The notes beneath the pieces were generated by a model, which was not told the DNA's origin, did no database searches, and saw nothing but the letters and a program-made list of their open reading frames with translations. Made by a program: the position numbers and the translations under genes. Below, piece after piece: positions 17,735-26,653 of a stretch of 64,000 nt of DNA (position 1 is the stretch's first letter; the number at the start of each line of letters is the position of its first letter). The DNA is taken from NCBI RefSeq assembly GCF_013204845.1, contig NZ_JABMKY010000032.1, positions 23,550 to 87,549 on the forward strand, given 5' to 3'. The stretch is from Paenibacillus qinlingensis (GTDB lineage: Bacteria; Bacillota; Bacilli; Paenibacillales; NBRC-103111).

Positions 17735-18831
17735 AAAGAGTGATAGCTGCGTTGCTCACCTGCTTACTACTCACAGGATGCTGGGATCAATCTCAGCTGA
17801 AGAAACTGCTTTTTGTCGATGTAGTAGGTGTAGATTATGAGGGAGACAGCAAGCAGCTTAAGGTCAGCTATGTAATTTCCTCGCTACAGCATGCCAATCA
17901 AGGCGGAGGCAATCCGAACAACTTATTTATGGAGTCAACTGGCGATAACATTTATGATGCCGTGAGTAAAACAAACAAACAATTCCCTGGCATTCTTTCT
18001 GTACTGGAAACCAGGTTATTCCTAATAAGCACCAAATTCGCCAAAGATCAGCCGCTGAACCATTTGAATATTACGAGCCAATTCATCGCCAATCCATTAT
18101 ACGGCTATCTGGCGATATATGACGGTGATCTTTCGAAGTTGCTGAGTACGAAAAAAATCAAAGATCAGACCTTATCGGAATTTCTGGTAGGTTTATTACA
18201 AGAGGATAAGAAGAGGGGAAAGATCCCTTCCAGCAAATTAGTCCAATTCATACTCGGGGGCGCAGGATTCCTAAACGACTTCGCACTCAATCGGTTCGAG
18301 CCTTACGAGAACGGGGTTCACCTAGCGGGTACTTCTTTGTTTCGAGACGGGACGTATACCGGCATCAATCTGGATGACGAGGATACCCACTTAGCTACGC
18401 TGCTAGATGGCACTTCGGGCCAAAACCAACTAATCACAGGAAAATTGAATGGAAAGAGTTACTCCGTTCAGGTGCAGAACGCCCATCGGGATTTTCATAT
18501 TAACGATACGGATGGCAGTCTGCGTGACATTGAAATTTCGCTAAAGCTGGATCTTAAATTAATCAAAGCAGGACTTGACATGGAAAGACATACAGAGGCC
18601 AGCCTCAGAGAGCTGGAAAAGCAAATCACAGCTGATATTACGGCAAAGGCGACTAACGTGATTGCAACCTTGCAAAGGACAAATTGTGATTACTTACAGC
18701 TCGGACATGAGGTCTCAGCTTATCATCCGAAGCTGTTTGGAGGCATCGACTGGTGGCGCGAACAGTATCCAAAAATCAGTATTAAGCCAACCGTGAACGT
18801 TAAGATTCTGAACACTGGTATTTTGGAATAA
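17731..18831 (+). CDS. Ger(x)C-type spore germination lipoprotein (operon 2)
   Basis: The 366-residue protein has signal peptide and lipobox LTGC (Cys17) followed by WDQSQLKKLLFV, and a C-terminal GerAC domain (DWWREQYPKISIKPTVNVKI). A longer frame extending into gerB is rejected because GGGAGGAACGAGG directly precedes this ATG and the signal peptide begins here. It is the C subunit of the second receptor. Confidence 0.92.
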   Translation: MKRVIAALLTCLLLTGCWDQSQLKKLLFVDVVGVDYEGDSKQLKVSYVISSLQHANQGGGNPNNLFMESTGDNIYDAVSKTNKQFPGILSVLETRLFLISTKFAKDQPLNHLNITSQFIANPLYGYLAIYDGDLSKLLSTKKIKDQTLSEFLVGLLQEDKKRGKIPSSKLVQFILGGAGFLNDFALNRFEPYENGVHLAGTSLFRDGTYTGINLDDEDTHLATLLDGTSGQNQLITGKLNGKSYSVQVQNAHRDFHINDTDGSLRDIEISLKLDLKLIKAGLDMERHTEASLRELEKQITADITAKATNVIATLQRTNCDYLQLGHEVSAYHPKLFGGIDWWREQYPKISIKPTVNVKILNTGILE

Positions 18832-18959
18832 GGTTAGCAAAAAAACTTGCGCCATCTTGCATAATTTTCCTCCATTCGAAGAATACTGAGTTGGTTGAAT
18901 CTTAGCTTATGCTTACGACGCCAGTTTTCTGGCGAAAACGTAAAGGAGGTGATTGTACC

Positions 18960-19124
18960 ATGTCAACAACCAACAGTAATGACGACGTAGTAAGCCATGC
19001 AATTAATGCGGCTCAGGCGAATGCTGAAGACAGCCAATCCCAGCAACAAGTAGAAGAATTATCTGCTGCGCTGCAAAGTGCAACATCCGATGCTAGTGAT
19101 GAGGAAAATACCTCACAGGAATAA
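18960..19124 (+). CDS. Small acidic hypothetical protein, 54 aa
   Basis: A 54-residue frame rich in Ser, Ala, Gln, Asp and Glu, beginning MSTTNSNDDVVSHAINAAQ, has a very strong GGAGGTGAT ribosome site 7 nt before the ATG and a terminator right after. No family recognised. Low complexity suggests an intrinsically disordered or helical peptide. It lies 128 bp after gerC of operon 2 and could be spore-associated, but nothing in it proves that. Confidence 0.6.
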   Translation: MSTTNSNDDVVSHAINAAQANAEDSQSQQQVEELSAALQSATSDASDEENTSQE

Positions 19125-19147
19125 TTCGCTTCACTTCCGCACCAAAT

Positions 19148-19192
19148 AGAGCTTTCCCTCACGCTAATCGCGATGTAGGGAAAGCTCTTTAT
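19148..19192 (+). terminator. Terminator after germination operon 2 and the small acidic gene
   Basis: AGAGCTTTCCCT (19148-19159) pairs with AGGGAAAGCTCT (19177-19188), followed by a T-rich run. Confidence 0.8.
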
Positions 19193-19279
19193 CTTTGGCA
19201 GGGCACGAATACCTTCATCTATTGAACCAAACGCCCAGCTCCCGAATATGGTGTAGCAAAAACGTTGGGATGATGAAAC

Positions 19280-19927
19280 ATGAGAGACACGGAAGACATG
19301 AGAGACATGGACCAGGACTTGGAATTGGAACACCAACCCGTTAGTATACAAACCTATAAAGTGCTAAAGAGCAAATTAAACCTGTTATACCCCGCTGTTA
19401 TTCATATGAATGCCCCTCTTGTCCAACATAAAATCAATACAACGATTGTCGATGCCGTGAATAAGCAGCTGCATGATCAGGGCTTCCCACAAAACCCCTC
19501 GACCGATGTGACCGCTTATTATGAAATCAAAACGAATGAACGTCGCGTACTTAGTTTGTCGTTGCTTAACTATGCTTTCTCCGGTGGCGCTCACGGACTC
19601 ACGATCCAGAATTCATTAACTTTCAGCACGGAAACTGGCAAAAGCTATACGCTCAAGGAATTGTTTAAACCCGGCAGTGATTACATCGCTAAGTTGAGTG
19701 TCATCATTGCAGCCGAGCTCAAGCTGCGTGATATTCCTTTGTTGGTTGATTTTAAAAGCATTCGTCCTGATCAAGATTTCTATATCGCTGATAAATCACT
19801 AGTTGTTTATTTTCAAGTGTATGAGCTAGCGGCTTATGTGTATGGATTCCTTTACTTTCCGATTTCCGTTTATGCGTTACAGGATATGATTGCAGAGGAT
19901 GGCCCGCTCGGAAAAATGATGTACTAA
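19280..19927 (+). CDS. DUF3298/DUF4163-type protein (RsiV-like extracytoplasmic domain without anchor)
   Basis: The 215-residue protein resembles the DUF4163-DUF3298 unit of RsiV and related lysozyme-binding or surface proteins: YYEIKTNERRVLSLSLLNYAFSGGAHGLTIQNSLTF and a C-terminal LVVYFQVYELAAYVYGFLYFPI. Unlike RsiV it has no membrane helix or signal peptide, so it is probably cytoplasmic or spore-associated. Start is uncertain; short ATGAGAGAC repeats surround the chosen ATG and no strong ribosome site is visible. Confidence 0.7.
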   Translation: MRDTEDMRDMDQDLELEHQPVSIQTYKVLKSKLNLLYPAVIHMNAPLVQHKINTTIVDAVNKQLHDQGFPQNPSTDVTAYYEIKTNERRVLSLSLLNYAFSGGAHGLTIQNSLTFSTETGKSYTLKELFKPGSDYIAKLSVIIAAELKLRDIPLLVDFKSIRPDQDFYIADKSLVVYFQVYELAAYVYGFLYFPISVYALQDMIAEDGPLGKMMY

Positions 19928-19933
19928 ACCAGG

Positions 19934-20992
19934 CTAGACGCAGACAATAATTTGCCGGCTGAAATTGCCTTTATTCACGGTGCAGCGCGAGTCGATGTAA
20001 AAGCCAGCTTCCGTTAGCAGCGAATCGATCTGCTCCGTCGTCACAATTACCGCGCGCCGCGCTAATCGGCGGGCGGTTTGCAGCATGTCCAGCTTCTCAT
20101 CCTCCGGCAGAACGGAGCAAAGATTGTACGGCATGTCCAGAATCAGCGCATCGTAGATGGGCTCTGGACTGCCTTGCAGGGCCGTAGGATGCGGAACGAG
20201 CGTCCGCATGTCAGCAACCTGGACCACATCCGGCATGCCGAAGTGGTCCAGATTCACCCGCGCCCCGCGCACGGCCAGCGGGTTGATGTCGTAGCCCACG
20301 ATGTCGATTCCCATCGACATCGCCTCCACCAGCACCGTGCCGATGCCGCAGCACGGGTCAATGACCCGCGTGCCCGCCACCTCGGGCACGGCGATGTTCA
20401 CCACCGCCCGCGCGAGGCGCGTCCCCAGGGCGGTGGAGTAGTTCTGTGGCTTCTGCTGATGCTGAAGCCACACGGCTTCGCCGTAGCTGCCCTCGCCGAA
20501 CAACCACCGGCCTCCTAGCTCCGTCACGGCGAAGTATTGCTCTGGCCTGCGCATCTCGGCCTTGCCGCGCAGCCCTAGCCCTAGTTCGCGCTCGACGTTT
20601 CGCTGGCGGTCATAGCTGACCGCCGTGTCCGTCTCCGCGAACACGACTTTGAACGTTGCGCCGCGCACGGTCAACGTCTGAAGTTCAGAGGCCAGCGCAG
20701 GCAAGCTGTCGGCCTCAAAAGCAACATCCATCCGCAGCTTCAGAAATGGGCTGCGGCTCGGCTCTACCTTGCGCGCGCTGACGGCGTAGCGCGCATCAAT
20801 AACAGCATCCGCGCCCAACAACGTGCGCAGCTCCAGTTGACACAACGCCTGCTCATCTTCATGACACGCAAATACATAGACATATTTCTCGCTCTGTTCT
20901 AGACCTGTAGGTTCCATATTCTTTTGTTGTTGACTCTTTTGTTCCGTACTCTTAGGTTCCGTACCCTTATGTTCCATACTCTTCTCTTTCAT
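19934..20992 (-). CDS. TRM11/UPF0020-type RNA methyltransferase-like protein
   Basis: About 352 residues. The C-terminal Rossmann domain has SAM motif I DPCCGIGTVLVEAM, then GYDINPLAVRGARVNLDHFG, and a motif IV variant LDMPYN in place of the usual DPPY, which fits N2-guanine RNA methyltransferases of the TRM11/RlmL group. The first 40 residues are low-complexity (K/E/Q/M-rich) and encoded by degenerate tandem repeats, so the true start is uncertain. Base composition is very GC-rich between about 20200 and 20850, unlike its neighbours. RNA target not deducible. Confidence 0.75.
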   Translation of the reverse strand: MKEKSMEHKGTEPKSTEQKSQQQKNMEPTGLEQSEKYVYVFACHEDEQALCQLELRTLLGADAVIDARYAVSARKVEPSRSPFLKLRMDVAFEADSLPALASELQTLTVRGATFKVVFAETDTAVSYDRQRNVERELGLGLRGKAEMRRPEQYFAVTELGGRWLFGEGSYGEAVWLQHQQKPQNYSTALGTRLARAVVNIAVPEVAGTRVIDPCCGIGTVLVEAMSMGIDIVGYDINPLAVRGARVNLDHFGMPDVVQVADMRTLVPHPTALQGSPEPIYDALILDMPYNLCSVLPEDEKLDMLQTARRLARRAVIVTTEQIDSLLTEAGFYIDSRCTVNKGNFSRQIIVCV

Positions 20993-21028
20993 ACGCATCT
21001 GCTCCAAACCCTCACTCTTTCCTGCACA

Positions 21029-21919
21029 CTAAGCAAATTCCTGAATAACCTGCTTCACGAAGGTATCCATCGTTTTACACAAAAACATATCCTTCCGATA
21101 CACAATCCCCACTTCCTTCTGCGGAATAGGGTCAATAATAGGGATGGCGCACAGCTTCTGCTCTCGCATACGATCGCCCATTCCCTCCACATAGGATTGA
21201 GGCAAAATCGCTCCGCACACATGATTCTTCGCCATTTGCAGCAAGGATTCAAGCGTGGAGAGCTCCACAATTGGCTTCCAGGCAAGTCCGATCTGCGCAC
21301 AGCAATCATCCATCATTTGCCGAACATAGAACTTCTGCTGCAGCATCGCAATTGGAATCTCGGTCAACTCCGCCAACCTGATCTCGGTCACCTGCTCTTG
21401 GGCAAATGTATGCTCAGCCGACACCACAAGCTGAAGCTTCTCTTGGTACAACGGCACACACCGCAGCTGCTCGTCCTCTTCTGGCAAAAAAACAACCCCC
21501 ACATCCAGCTCATTGCTCAGCAACTTTTCTTTCGTCTCTTCTGTTGCCAGCTCCATCACCGATAGCTCGATTTTGGGATAGTTGGCATGAAACGTCATAA
21601 TCGTCGCCGTCAGCAAATGATTCCCCGAACAGCCGATTCGCAATCGTCCGCGCTGCATGCCCTGGAGCTCATTCATCGCCATCTGCGCTTGCTCCAGCTC
21701 ATGAAAAATATTACGGCTATGCTTGCGCAAAATCTCGCCTGCTTCGGTCACATAGATCTTTTTGCCGATGCGTTGAAAAAGTGGAGAGCCCACGCGATCC
21801 TCCAGCAATCGGATCTGTTGACTCAGTGTAGGCTGGCTAATTCCCAGCTTCTCTGCCGCTTTGGTGAAGTGCAGTTCCTCGCACACCGCCAAAAAATACA
21901 CCAACAATCGATAATCCAC
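21029..21919 (-). CDS. LysR-family transcriptional regulator next to ilvE
   Basis: The 296-residue protein has an N-terminal winged HTH (FTKAAEKLGISQPTLSQQIRLLEDRVGSPLFQR) and a periplasmic-binding-like effector domain. The start is taken as GTG at 21917-21919 (DYRLLVYFLAVCEELHF follows) with GGGG 7 nt upstream; the longer ATG frame is weaker. It diverges from ilvE across 131 bp containing two palindromes, so it probably regulates ilvE and itself. It is similar to the LysR protein at 27459-28340. Confidence 0.88.
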   Translation of the reverse strand: MDYRLLVYFLAVCEELHFTKAAEKLGISQPTLSQQIRLLEDRVGSPLFQRIGKKIYVTEAGEILRKHSRNIFHELEQAQMAMNELQGMQRGRLRIGCSGNHLLTATIMTFHANYPKIELSVMELATEETKEKLLSNELDVGVVFLPEEDEQLRCVPLYQEKLQLVVSAEHTFAQEQVTEIRLAELTEIPIAMLQQKFYVRQMMDDCCAQIGLAWKPIVELSTLESLLQMAKNHVCGAILPQSYVEGMGDRMREQKLCAIPIIDPIPQKEVGIVYRKDMFLCKTMDTFVKQVIQEFA

Positions 21920-21935
21920 CTGAAGCCCCCCGATC

Positions 21936-21950
21936 ATAGCTATTAACTAT
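21936..21950. promoter_or_regulatory. LysR-type operator ATAG-N7-CTAT upstream of ilvE
   Basis: ATAG (21936-21939) and CTAT (21947-21950) form a T-N11-A-type box; arms extend to TCATAG and CTATGA. It lies 17 bp upstream of the lysR start codon and about 100 bp before ilvE. Confidence 0.6.
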
Positions 21951-21966
21951 GATAGTAATTGATAAA

Positions 21967-21989
21967 TCGCAATTGATCAATGATTGCGA
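21967..21989. promoter_or_regulatory. Second inverted repeat in the lysR-ilvE intergenic region
   Basis: TCGCAAT (21967-21973) and ATTGCGA (21983-21989) are separated by 9 bp. It may be part of the regulator binding region or a site for another factor. Confidence 0.45.
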
Positions 21990-22050
21990 ATTTTCTATAG
22001 TTAAGGGTAAAAGATTGTGAGAACCCTCAATAGGAAAGGTGGCACAACGT

Positions 22051-23121
22051 ATGTACGGAAGCATTCGCATCGAACACAATTTAAAGGGCAAGCCCCTGCC
22101 CAATTTAGACGAAAATCTGGGGTTTGGAAAACTTTTTACGAATCATATGTTTATGATGGATTACGAAGAAGGTCAAGGCTGGCATGATCCGCGTATCATT
22201 CCTTATGGTCCGATTTCCCATGATCCCGCGGCGATGGTTTTCCACTATGGGCAAGCCGTTTTCGAAGGTATGAAGGCATTTCGCACCGAGAACGATGACG
22301 TTGTTTTATTTCGTCCAGATCAAAACGCTAAGCGCTTGAACCGCTCTAGCGAACGTCTCAGCATCCCGCATATAGATGAAGAATTCGTTGTCCGTGCCAT
22401 TCAGGAGCTAGTTCGTGTTGATGCTGCATGGGTGCCGAAGAAGAACGGCTCCTCCCTGTACATCCGCCCTTTCGTTATTGCAACGGAAGCGATTCTAGGT
22501 GTCCGCCCGTCTATGCAGTATTCCTTTATCATCATTATGTCACCTGTTGATGCTTACTATGATGAGGGACTGCAGCCAATCAACATCCTTGTGGAAAGCT
22601 ATTATGCGCGATCTGTGCAAGGCGGGACAGGCAATGCCAAAGTAGCCGGCAATTACGCAGCTAGCTTGAAGGCACAAATGCTGGCCAAAGAGAATAATTG
22701 TGCTCAAGTATTATGGCTCGACGCTATTGAGAAGAAATATTTAGAAGAAGTCGGCAGTATGAATGTCTTTTTCAAAATTAACGGTGAAGTCGTCACGCCT
22801 AGCCTAAGCGGCAGCATTCTCGAAGGAATCACGCGTGGCAGCATCATCCACCTGCTGAAAGAATGGGGAATCCCCGTTTCTGAGCGGAAAATATCAATCG
22901 ATGACATCGTCAAAGCTCATGCAGATGGAACGTTGGAAGAGGCTTTCGGCACCGGCACCGCTGCGGTCGTATCGCCAATTGGCAGCCTGCTGTGGAACGG
23001 TACACCGATGGTCGTCAACCATGGCGAAATCGGTGAGCTTGTTGAGCGACTGTATACAACGATCACAGGTATTCAAAGCGGTAAACTGCCGGATACGTTC
23101 GGTTGGTTGTTAAAAGTTTAA
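22051..23121 (+). CDS. ilvE: Branched-chain amino acid aminotransferase
   Basis: The 356-residue class IV PLP enzyme transfers amino groups between glutamate and the keto acids of Leu, Ile and Val. Hallmarks are HYGQAVFEGMKAFR, the PLP-lysine region GGTGNAKVAGNYAAS, and EEAFGTGTAAVVSPIG. It is the long (type II) form as in Bacillus YbgE/YwaA. Start is the ATG after AGGAAAGGTGG. A strong terminator follows. Confidence 0.94.
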   Translation: MYGSIRIEHNLKGKPLPNLDENLGFGKLFTNHMFMMDYEEGQGWHDPRIIPYGPISHDPAAMVFHYGQAVFEGMKAFRTENDDVVLFRPDQNAKRLNRSSERLSIPHIDEEFVVRAIQELVRVDAAWVPKKNGSSLYIRPFVIATEAILGVRPSMQYSFIIIMSPVDAYYDEGLQPINILVESYYARSVQGGTGNAKVAGNYAASLKAQMLAKENNCAQVLWLDAIEKKYLEEVGSMNVFFKINGEVVTPSLSGSILEGITRGSIIHLLKEWGIPVSERKISIDDIVKAHADGTLEEAFGTGTAAVVSPIGSLLWNGTPMVVNHGEIGELVERLYTTITGIQSGKLPDTFGWLLKV

Positions 23122-23173
23122 ACCAGAATCATCTTAAAATTTAAATTTTCCAGTTAATAAATGCACTATCACC

Positions 23174-23205
23174 AACCGACGAATTGGCCAATTCGTCGGT
23201 TTTTG
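23174..23205 (+). terminator. Terminator of ilvE
   Basis: A 28-bp uninterrupted palindrome centred on GGCC, with arms AACCGACGAATTGG and complement, is followed by TTTT. Confidence 0.85.
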
Positions 23206-23394
23206 GCATTGAGGCTACCTGTACGCAGGGTGGTAGATTTGCATGTAAACAAGTTAATGTTTCGATTAGTGGTGGGGATGAAGTTGAGTTGAGTTGAGTT
23301 GATGGCTTCTGTAGCTGGGGCAGTTGTTGACCTATGTAATTCAATCTAATTAGCTAATTTGGGTAATGGGTAGTTGTGCCGAGCGGGTGTATAA

Positions 23395-23583
23395 TTTAGA
23401 TGGAAAAAGTACAGTTAAATCCGGAGTAAATCCCTATTTTAGTGAAATAAATGTAAAATATACAGTTAAATCAGCCCGTTTTAGCAGAACTAGTGGATAT
23501 GCGTGAAAATAACTACATATTTTCCATCTAATCTTACTTTTCGTCTCTCAATCGTGAAAATAGATGTAGATTTTCCAGTTAAT
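23395..23583. repeat. Tetrad element A (TAACTGGA motif)
   Basis: Four related 24-mers at 23395-23418, 23447-23470 (forward), 23509-23532 and 23560-23583 (reverse). The common core is TTARMTGGAAAA with ends TTA/TAA. Start-to-start distances are 52, 62 and 51. Spacer and middle sequences are recognisably similar to element E at 63.75 kb. It lies between the convergent ilvE and YkvA-like genes. A single extra half-copy is at about 23149-23160. Confidence 0.75.
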
Positions 23584-23639
23584 CGAGGTAACCAACCTCC
23601 TTTAACCACTAAGCCTACCAATGACGGCAGCACCCAGAG

Positions 23640-23930
23640 TTTTCGCGGGGCCGGAAGTGTTGAGGTTGCCGGGGCGCCGGGGATACCGGGGATACCGGGG
23701 TGCCGGGAGTTCCGAGGCTACCGGGATACCGGGGTGCCAGGGCTACCGGGGTGCCGGGGTGCCGGGGTGCCGGTGTGCCGGGGTGCCGGGAGTTCCGGAG
23801 GTACCGGGGTACCGAGGTGCCAGGGATACCGATGCTACCGATGCTACCGAAGCTACCAAAGCTTCCAAAGCTTCCGGGCCACCGAGATGGCCGTGGTACC
23901 GAATCACCAAAAGTACCGAGGGCACCTAAC
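23640..23930. repeat. Degenerate 9-bp minisatellite (CCGGGGTGC-type)
   Basis: About 290 bp of imperfect 9-mers such as GCCGGGGTG, TACCGGGAT and, toward the end, GATGCTACC and AAGCTTCCA. It is very G-rich on the + strand. All + frames stay open and read as Gly/Pro-rich triplets only because the unit is a multiple of three. No ribosome site is seen. It abuts the 3' end of the YkvA-like gene. Confidence 0.8.
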
Positions 23931-23934
23931 CCCC

Positions 23935-24357
23935 CTACTTCTCCTCATCCTTCGGCTTCCCCTGCTCCTCCACCACGTGACCATCGATATCGATGATATC
24001 TTTGCTGCTCACAACATCGTCTCCAAGGAAATCTCTCAGCTTGTTCTTCGCTTTCCGCCTAACCTCGTCATCAATGCTTTTCGATACGGCCGCTAAGGCA
24101 AAGCCCAGCGCGCTTAGATCGTCCACATAACCTACAATCGGCAGGATATCTGGCATGAGATCTAATGGTAAGATGAGATACCCGAGTGCACCGTAGATTT
24201 GAACTTTTGCGCGGAGCGGTGTTTTGGGGCTATCCAACGCGTAAAAAAGCAACAATCCACTGTAAATGACTTTACTGCCAGCCTTCTTAGCCCCTTTTTT
24301 CAACTTGGACCAGAAGCCGTCGATTGAGAAGTACTTTTCATATTTGGACGCATTCAT
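23935..24357 (-). CDS. YkvA-family (DUF1232) membrane-associated protein
   Basis: The 140-residue protein contains the DUF1232 signature KTPLRAKVQIYGALGYLILPLDLMPDILPIVGYVDDLSALGFALAAV. GGAGTGATC precedes the ATG. Function unknown. The C-terminal tail is acidic and lysine-rich (VVEEQGKPKDEEK) and ends at the edge of the minisatellite. Confidence 0.85.
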   Translation of the reverse strand: MNASKYEKYFSIDGFWSKLKKGAKKAGSKVIYSGLLLFYALDSPKTPLRAKVQIYGALGYLILPLDLMPDILPIVGYVDDLSALGFALAAVSKSIDDEVRRKAKNKLRDFLGDDVVSSKDIIDIDGHVVEEQGKPKDEEK

Positions 24358-24489
24358 GTAGCGATCACTCCATTCATCAGCAATTACACTATATATACCA
24401 CCATTCTACACCTATCTAACATCGGATGTCTCGGTTTCCTCTACACCGGTGTCGTTGCGGACTTCATCGTGACTTCGCCAGTTGTCTCA

Positions 24490-25212
24490 TCAATTTTTTT
24501 GTCGCCCGATCGAACCATTTACCTGCTCCGTTGTTATCGTCAGCTTGGCACGTAGTTCATTCTGATCGGTGTACGCTTGTATGTCGAATGGCACACGGAC
24601 TGAAGCAGGCAAAATCATATACCAAACGATATAACCTTCGTCCGTTTTTACAATTTCCGCCGCATAGTCCCTCGCAACTGCTTCATTACCCTTAACAACG
24701 ATATGCGTGATCGACGTATCTCCTATTTCTCCAAATAGAAGGGAGTTACCCTTAGGCTTTTCCCAACGCATTGGCATCATCATATAGGACAAGGCAGAAT
24801 CGGATGAAGCATCCATTTTATCCCCACCAATAGAGTACCCACCGCCAGAAGTCCACTTCCACCCAAGCCATAATTTCTTTGCGATATCTACTCTCAAATC
24901 TGTCCCGCTATGATTTTGCAGCAGCTTGCTGAATTGTAGAACATCTCCTTGAACAGGCTCCCGAAAAATGGTCTTAAAAATTTGTTCAAAAGATGAACCC
25001 CGAAATTGTCGTATAGCCTCCTCAGGTGTGTCTCCCAGCGGAACGCGCAAGGTCTCTGTCAATCCCATCGCTTTGGAGATCCGCCAATCTGCTATACCTC
25101 CCGGTTTTTCTATCATATAAATTGTGGAATAGGCTAGGATCAACACAACTAAGAATATCCCTGTCGCCGAGATATATTTGGGCATTCGTCGAACTACATG
25201 TAGCATGTGCAT
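24490..25212 (-). CDS. Hypothetical membrane-anchored protein, 240 aa
   Basis: One N-terminal membrane helix (about residues 14-34, ATGIFLVVLILAYSTIYMI) then an extracytoplasmic domain of about 200 residues that I do not recognise. A VPLGDTPEEAIRQFRGSS segment resembles exported stress or DUF-type lipid-binding folds only weakly. GGAGG lies 4 nt before the chosen ATG; an ATG two codons later would have 10-nt spacing. Confidence 0.6.
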   Translation of the reverse strand: MHMLHVVRRMPKYISATGIFLVVLILAYSTIYMIEKPGGIADWRISKAMGLTETLRVPLGDTPEEAIRQFRGSSFEQIFKTIFREPVQGDVLQFSKLLQNHSGTDLRVDIAKKLWLGWKWTSGGGYSIGGDKMDASSDSALSYMMMPMRWEKPKGNSLLFGEIGDTSITHIVVKGNEAVARDYAAEIVKTDEGYIVWYMILPASVRVPFDIQAYTDQNELRAKLTITTEQVNGSIGRQKN

Positions 25213-25432
25213 TCTACCTCCGTTCAATGATCATGAGCAGCTTAAACTAAACATACCACTACCCAATTTTACCATCCTTTGGAAGTCCCTGTCACAATTT
25301 CATCCTCATCGCAGGTACAAGCTGCCTTAACTAACTTTTACCCAAGTCCATCCAAAGAAAGCCCTATACAACGCATAGCTTATCCTGTATGGTTTTGAAA
25401 TCGACAACTTACAGCATGAAATGAGGCCACCG

Positions 25433-26653
25433 ATGATTTCAGCCCTGCGTAAACTTGCTTCCATTCGGCTCCCTTTCTGGGTCATGTTTATGAATACCTT
25501 CAGTATGGCGGTAGGATTTTATATGATGATCCCCCTGCTTGCTTCTTATTTATTAAATGACATCCTGCTGACGGTTACTATGGTTGGTATCATCTCCGCT
25601 ATCCGCAGCTTCAGCCAGCAAGGTCTTTCCGTCCTTTGCGGTACGTTGGCCGACAAGCTTGGCTATAAGCGCACGATTCTGATCGGTTTGCTCATCCGTA
25701 CCTTTGGGTTCGGCATGTTCGGCTTTGTCGACAGCATCCCAGGCTTTATCATAGCTTGCTTCTTCTCTGGCTTAGGCGGATCCCTGTTCAACCCAGCTAG
25801 TTATGCTTATTATGCAGCACTATCGACTTCGAGCAATCGGATCACGATTTATGCTATTCGAGAAATGTTAAGCAATATGGGATTCGTCGTGGGTCCCGTC
25901 CTGGGTGCCTTACTCATGGGCTTTCATTTCAAGTATGTTAGTTTGGCCGCTACCCTTATTTTCGCATTTTCCTTTTTCTTTAGTCTCTTCTTTTTGCCAG
26001 CTATCCAAAGTGAACAATCCCGCAAGGCATATACGGGCATCTGGTCTCAGATGCAAACCGTGTGGAGCAATCGCCCTTTCCGGCGCTTCATGCTCTTCAC
26101 GATGATCTCGTGGTCACTGGTCACGCAGTTATATATTGCCGTTCCATTTCGTGTTCATCAGCTAGCTTCAGATGCGAATATCGGACTCATTTACAGCTCT
26201 GGGGCTATTGTCATGGTCCTGCTTCAGGTTCCTTTATCCAAATTAGGCAACAGAAAGTTACAGCCTTTTGGCGTGATGTCATTAGGCACCTTACTGCTCG
26301 CTGGGGGCTTATTTACATTAGGGATGATCGGATCCATGTGGGGGATTTATGCGGGGGTTATCGCCTTCATGATTGGACAGGTTTTTCTACAACCGATGAT
26401 GAATACCATGGTTTCCGATTATGCCGGAGATGAGCAGATTGCTAGCTATTTCGGGTTTAACAGCTTTGCACTCTCCATCGGGGCTATTATCGGAAACGTT
26501 GGCGGCGGTTATTTGTATGATTTGGGCACTTACCTCGGCTGGCAAGGCCTTCCTTGGGTGTGTTTCTTAGTGTTTGGACTTGTGAATATTCGGTTTATGC
26601 TCCAAGAGCAAAGAACGACAGGTTCAGGAAGCTCCATTCGCAGAGCCATCTGA
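25433..26653 (+). CDS. MFS-type transporter, probably drug or metabolite efflux
   Basis: About 406 residues with twelve predicted membrane helices. The loop 2-3 motif GTLADKLGYKRTILIGLLIR matches the MFS signature GxLaDrxGrkr. Start is the ATG 6 nt after a GAGG; an ATG four codons upstream is possible. The C-terminus overlaps the convergent MOSC gene by 30 bp. Substrate unknown. Confidence 0.83.
   Translation: MISALRKLASIRLPFWVMFMNTFSMAVGFYMMIPLLASYLLNDILLTVTMVGIISAIRSFSQQGLSVLCGTLADKLGYKRTILIGLLIRTFGFGMFGFVDSIPGFIIACFFSGLGGSLFNPASYAYYAALSTSSNRITIYAIREMLSNMGFVVGPVLGALLMGFHFKYVSLAATLIFAFSFFFSLFFLPAIQSEQSRKAYTGIWSQMQTVWSNRPFRRFMLFTMISWSLVTQLYIAVPFRVHQLASDANIGLIYSSGAIVMVLLQVPLSKLGNRKLQPFGVMSLGTLLLAGGLFTLGMIGSMWGIYAGVIAFMIGQVFLQPMMNTMVSDYAGDEQIASYFGFNSFALSIGAIIGNVGGGYLYDLGTYLGWQGLPWVCFLVFGLVNIRFMLQEQRTTGSGSSIRRAI

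Noticed and set aside
23503..24096. Long + frames over the 9-bp minisatellite that look like a collagen-like Gly-x-x protein
   Set aside because: All three frames are open because the unit is 9 bp; no ribosome site, many Cys/Arg in place of collagen residues, and the frame runs antisense through the YkvA-like gene.
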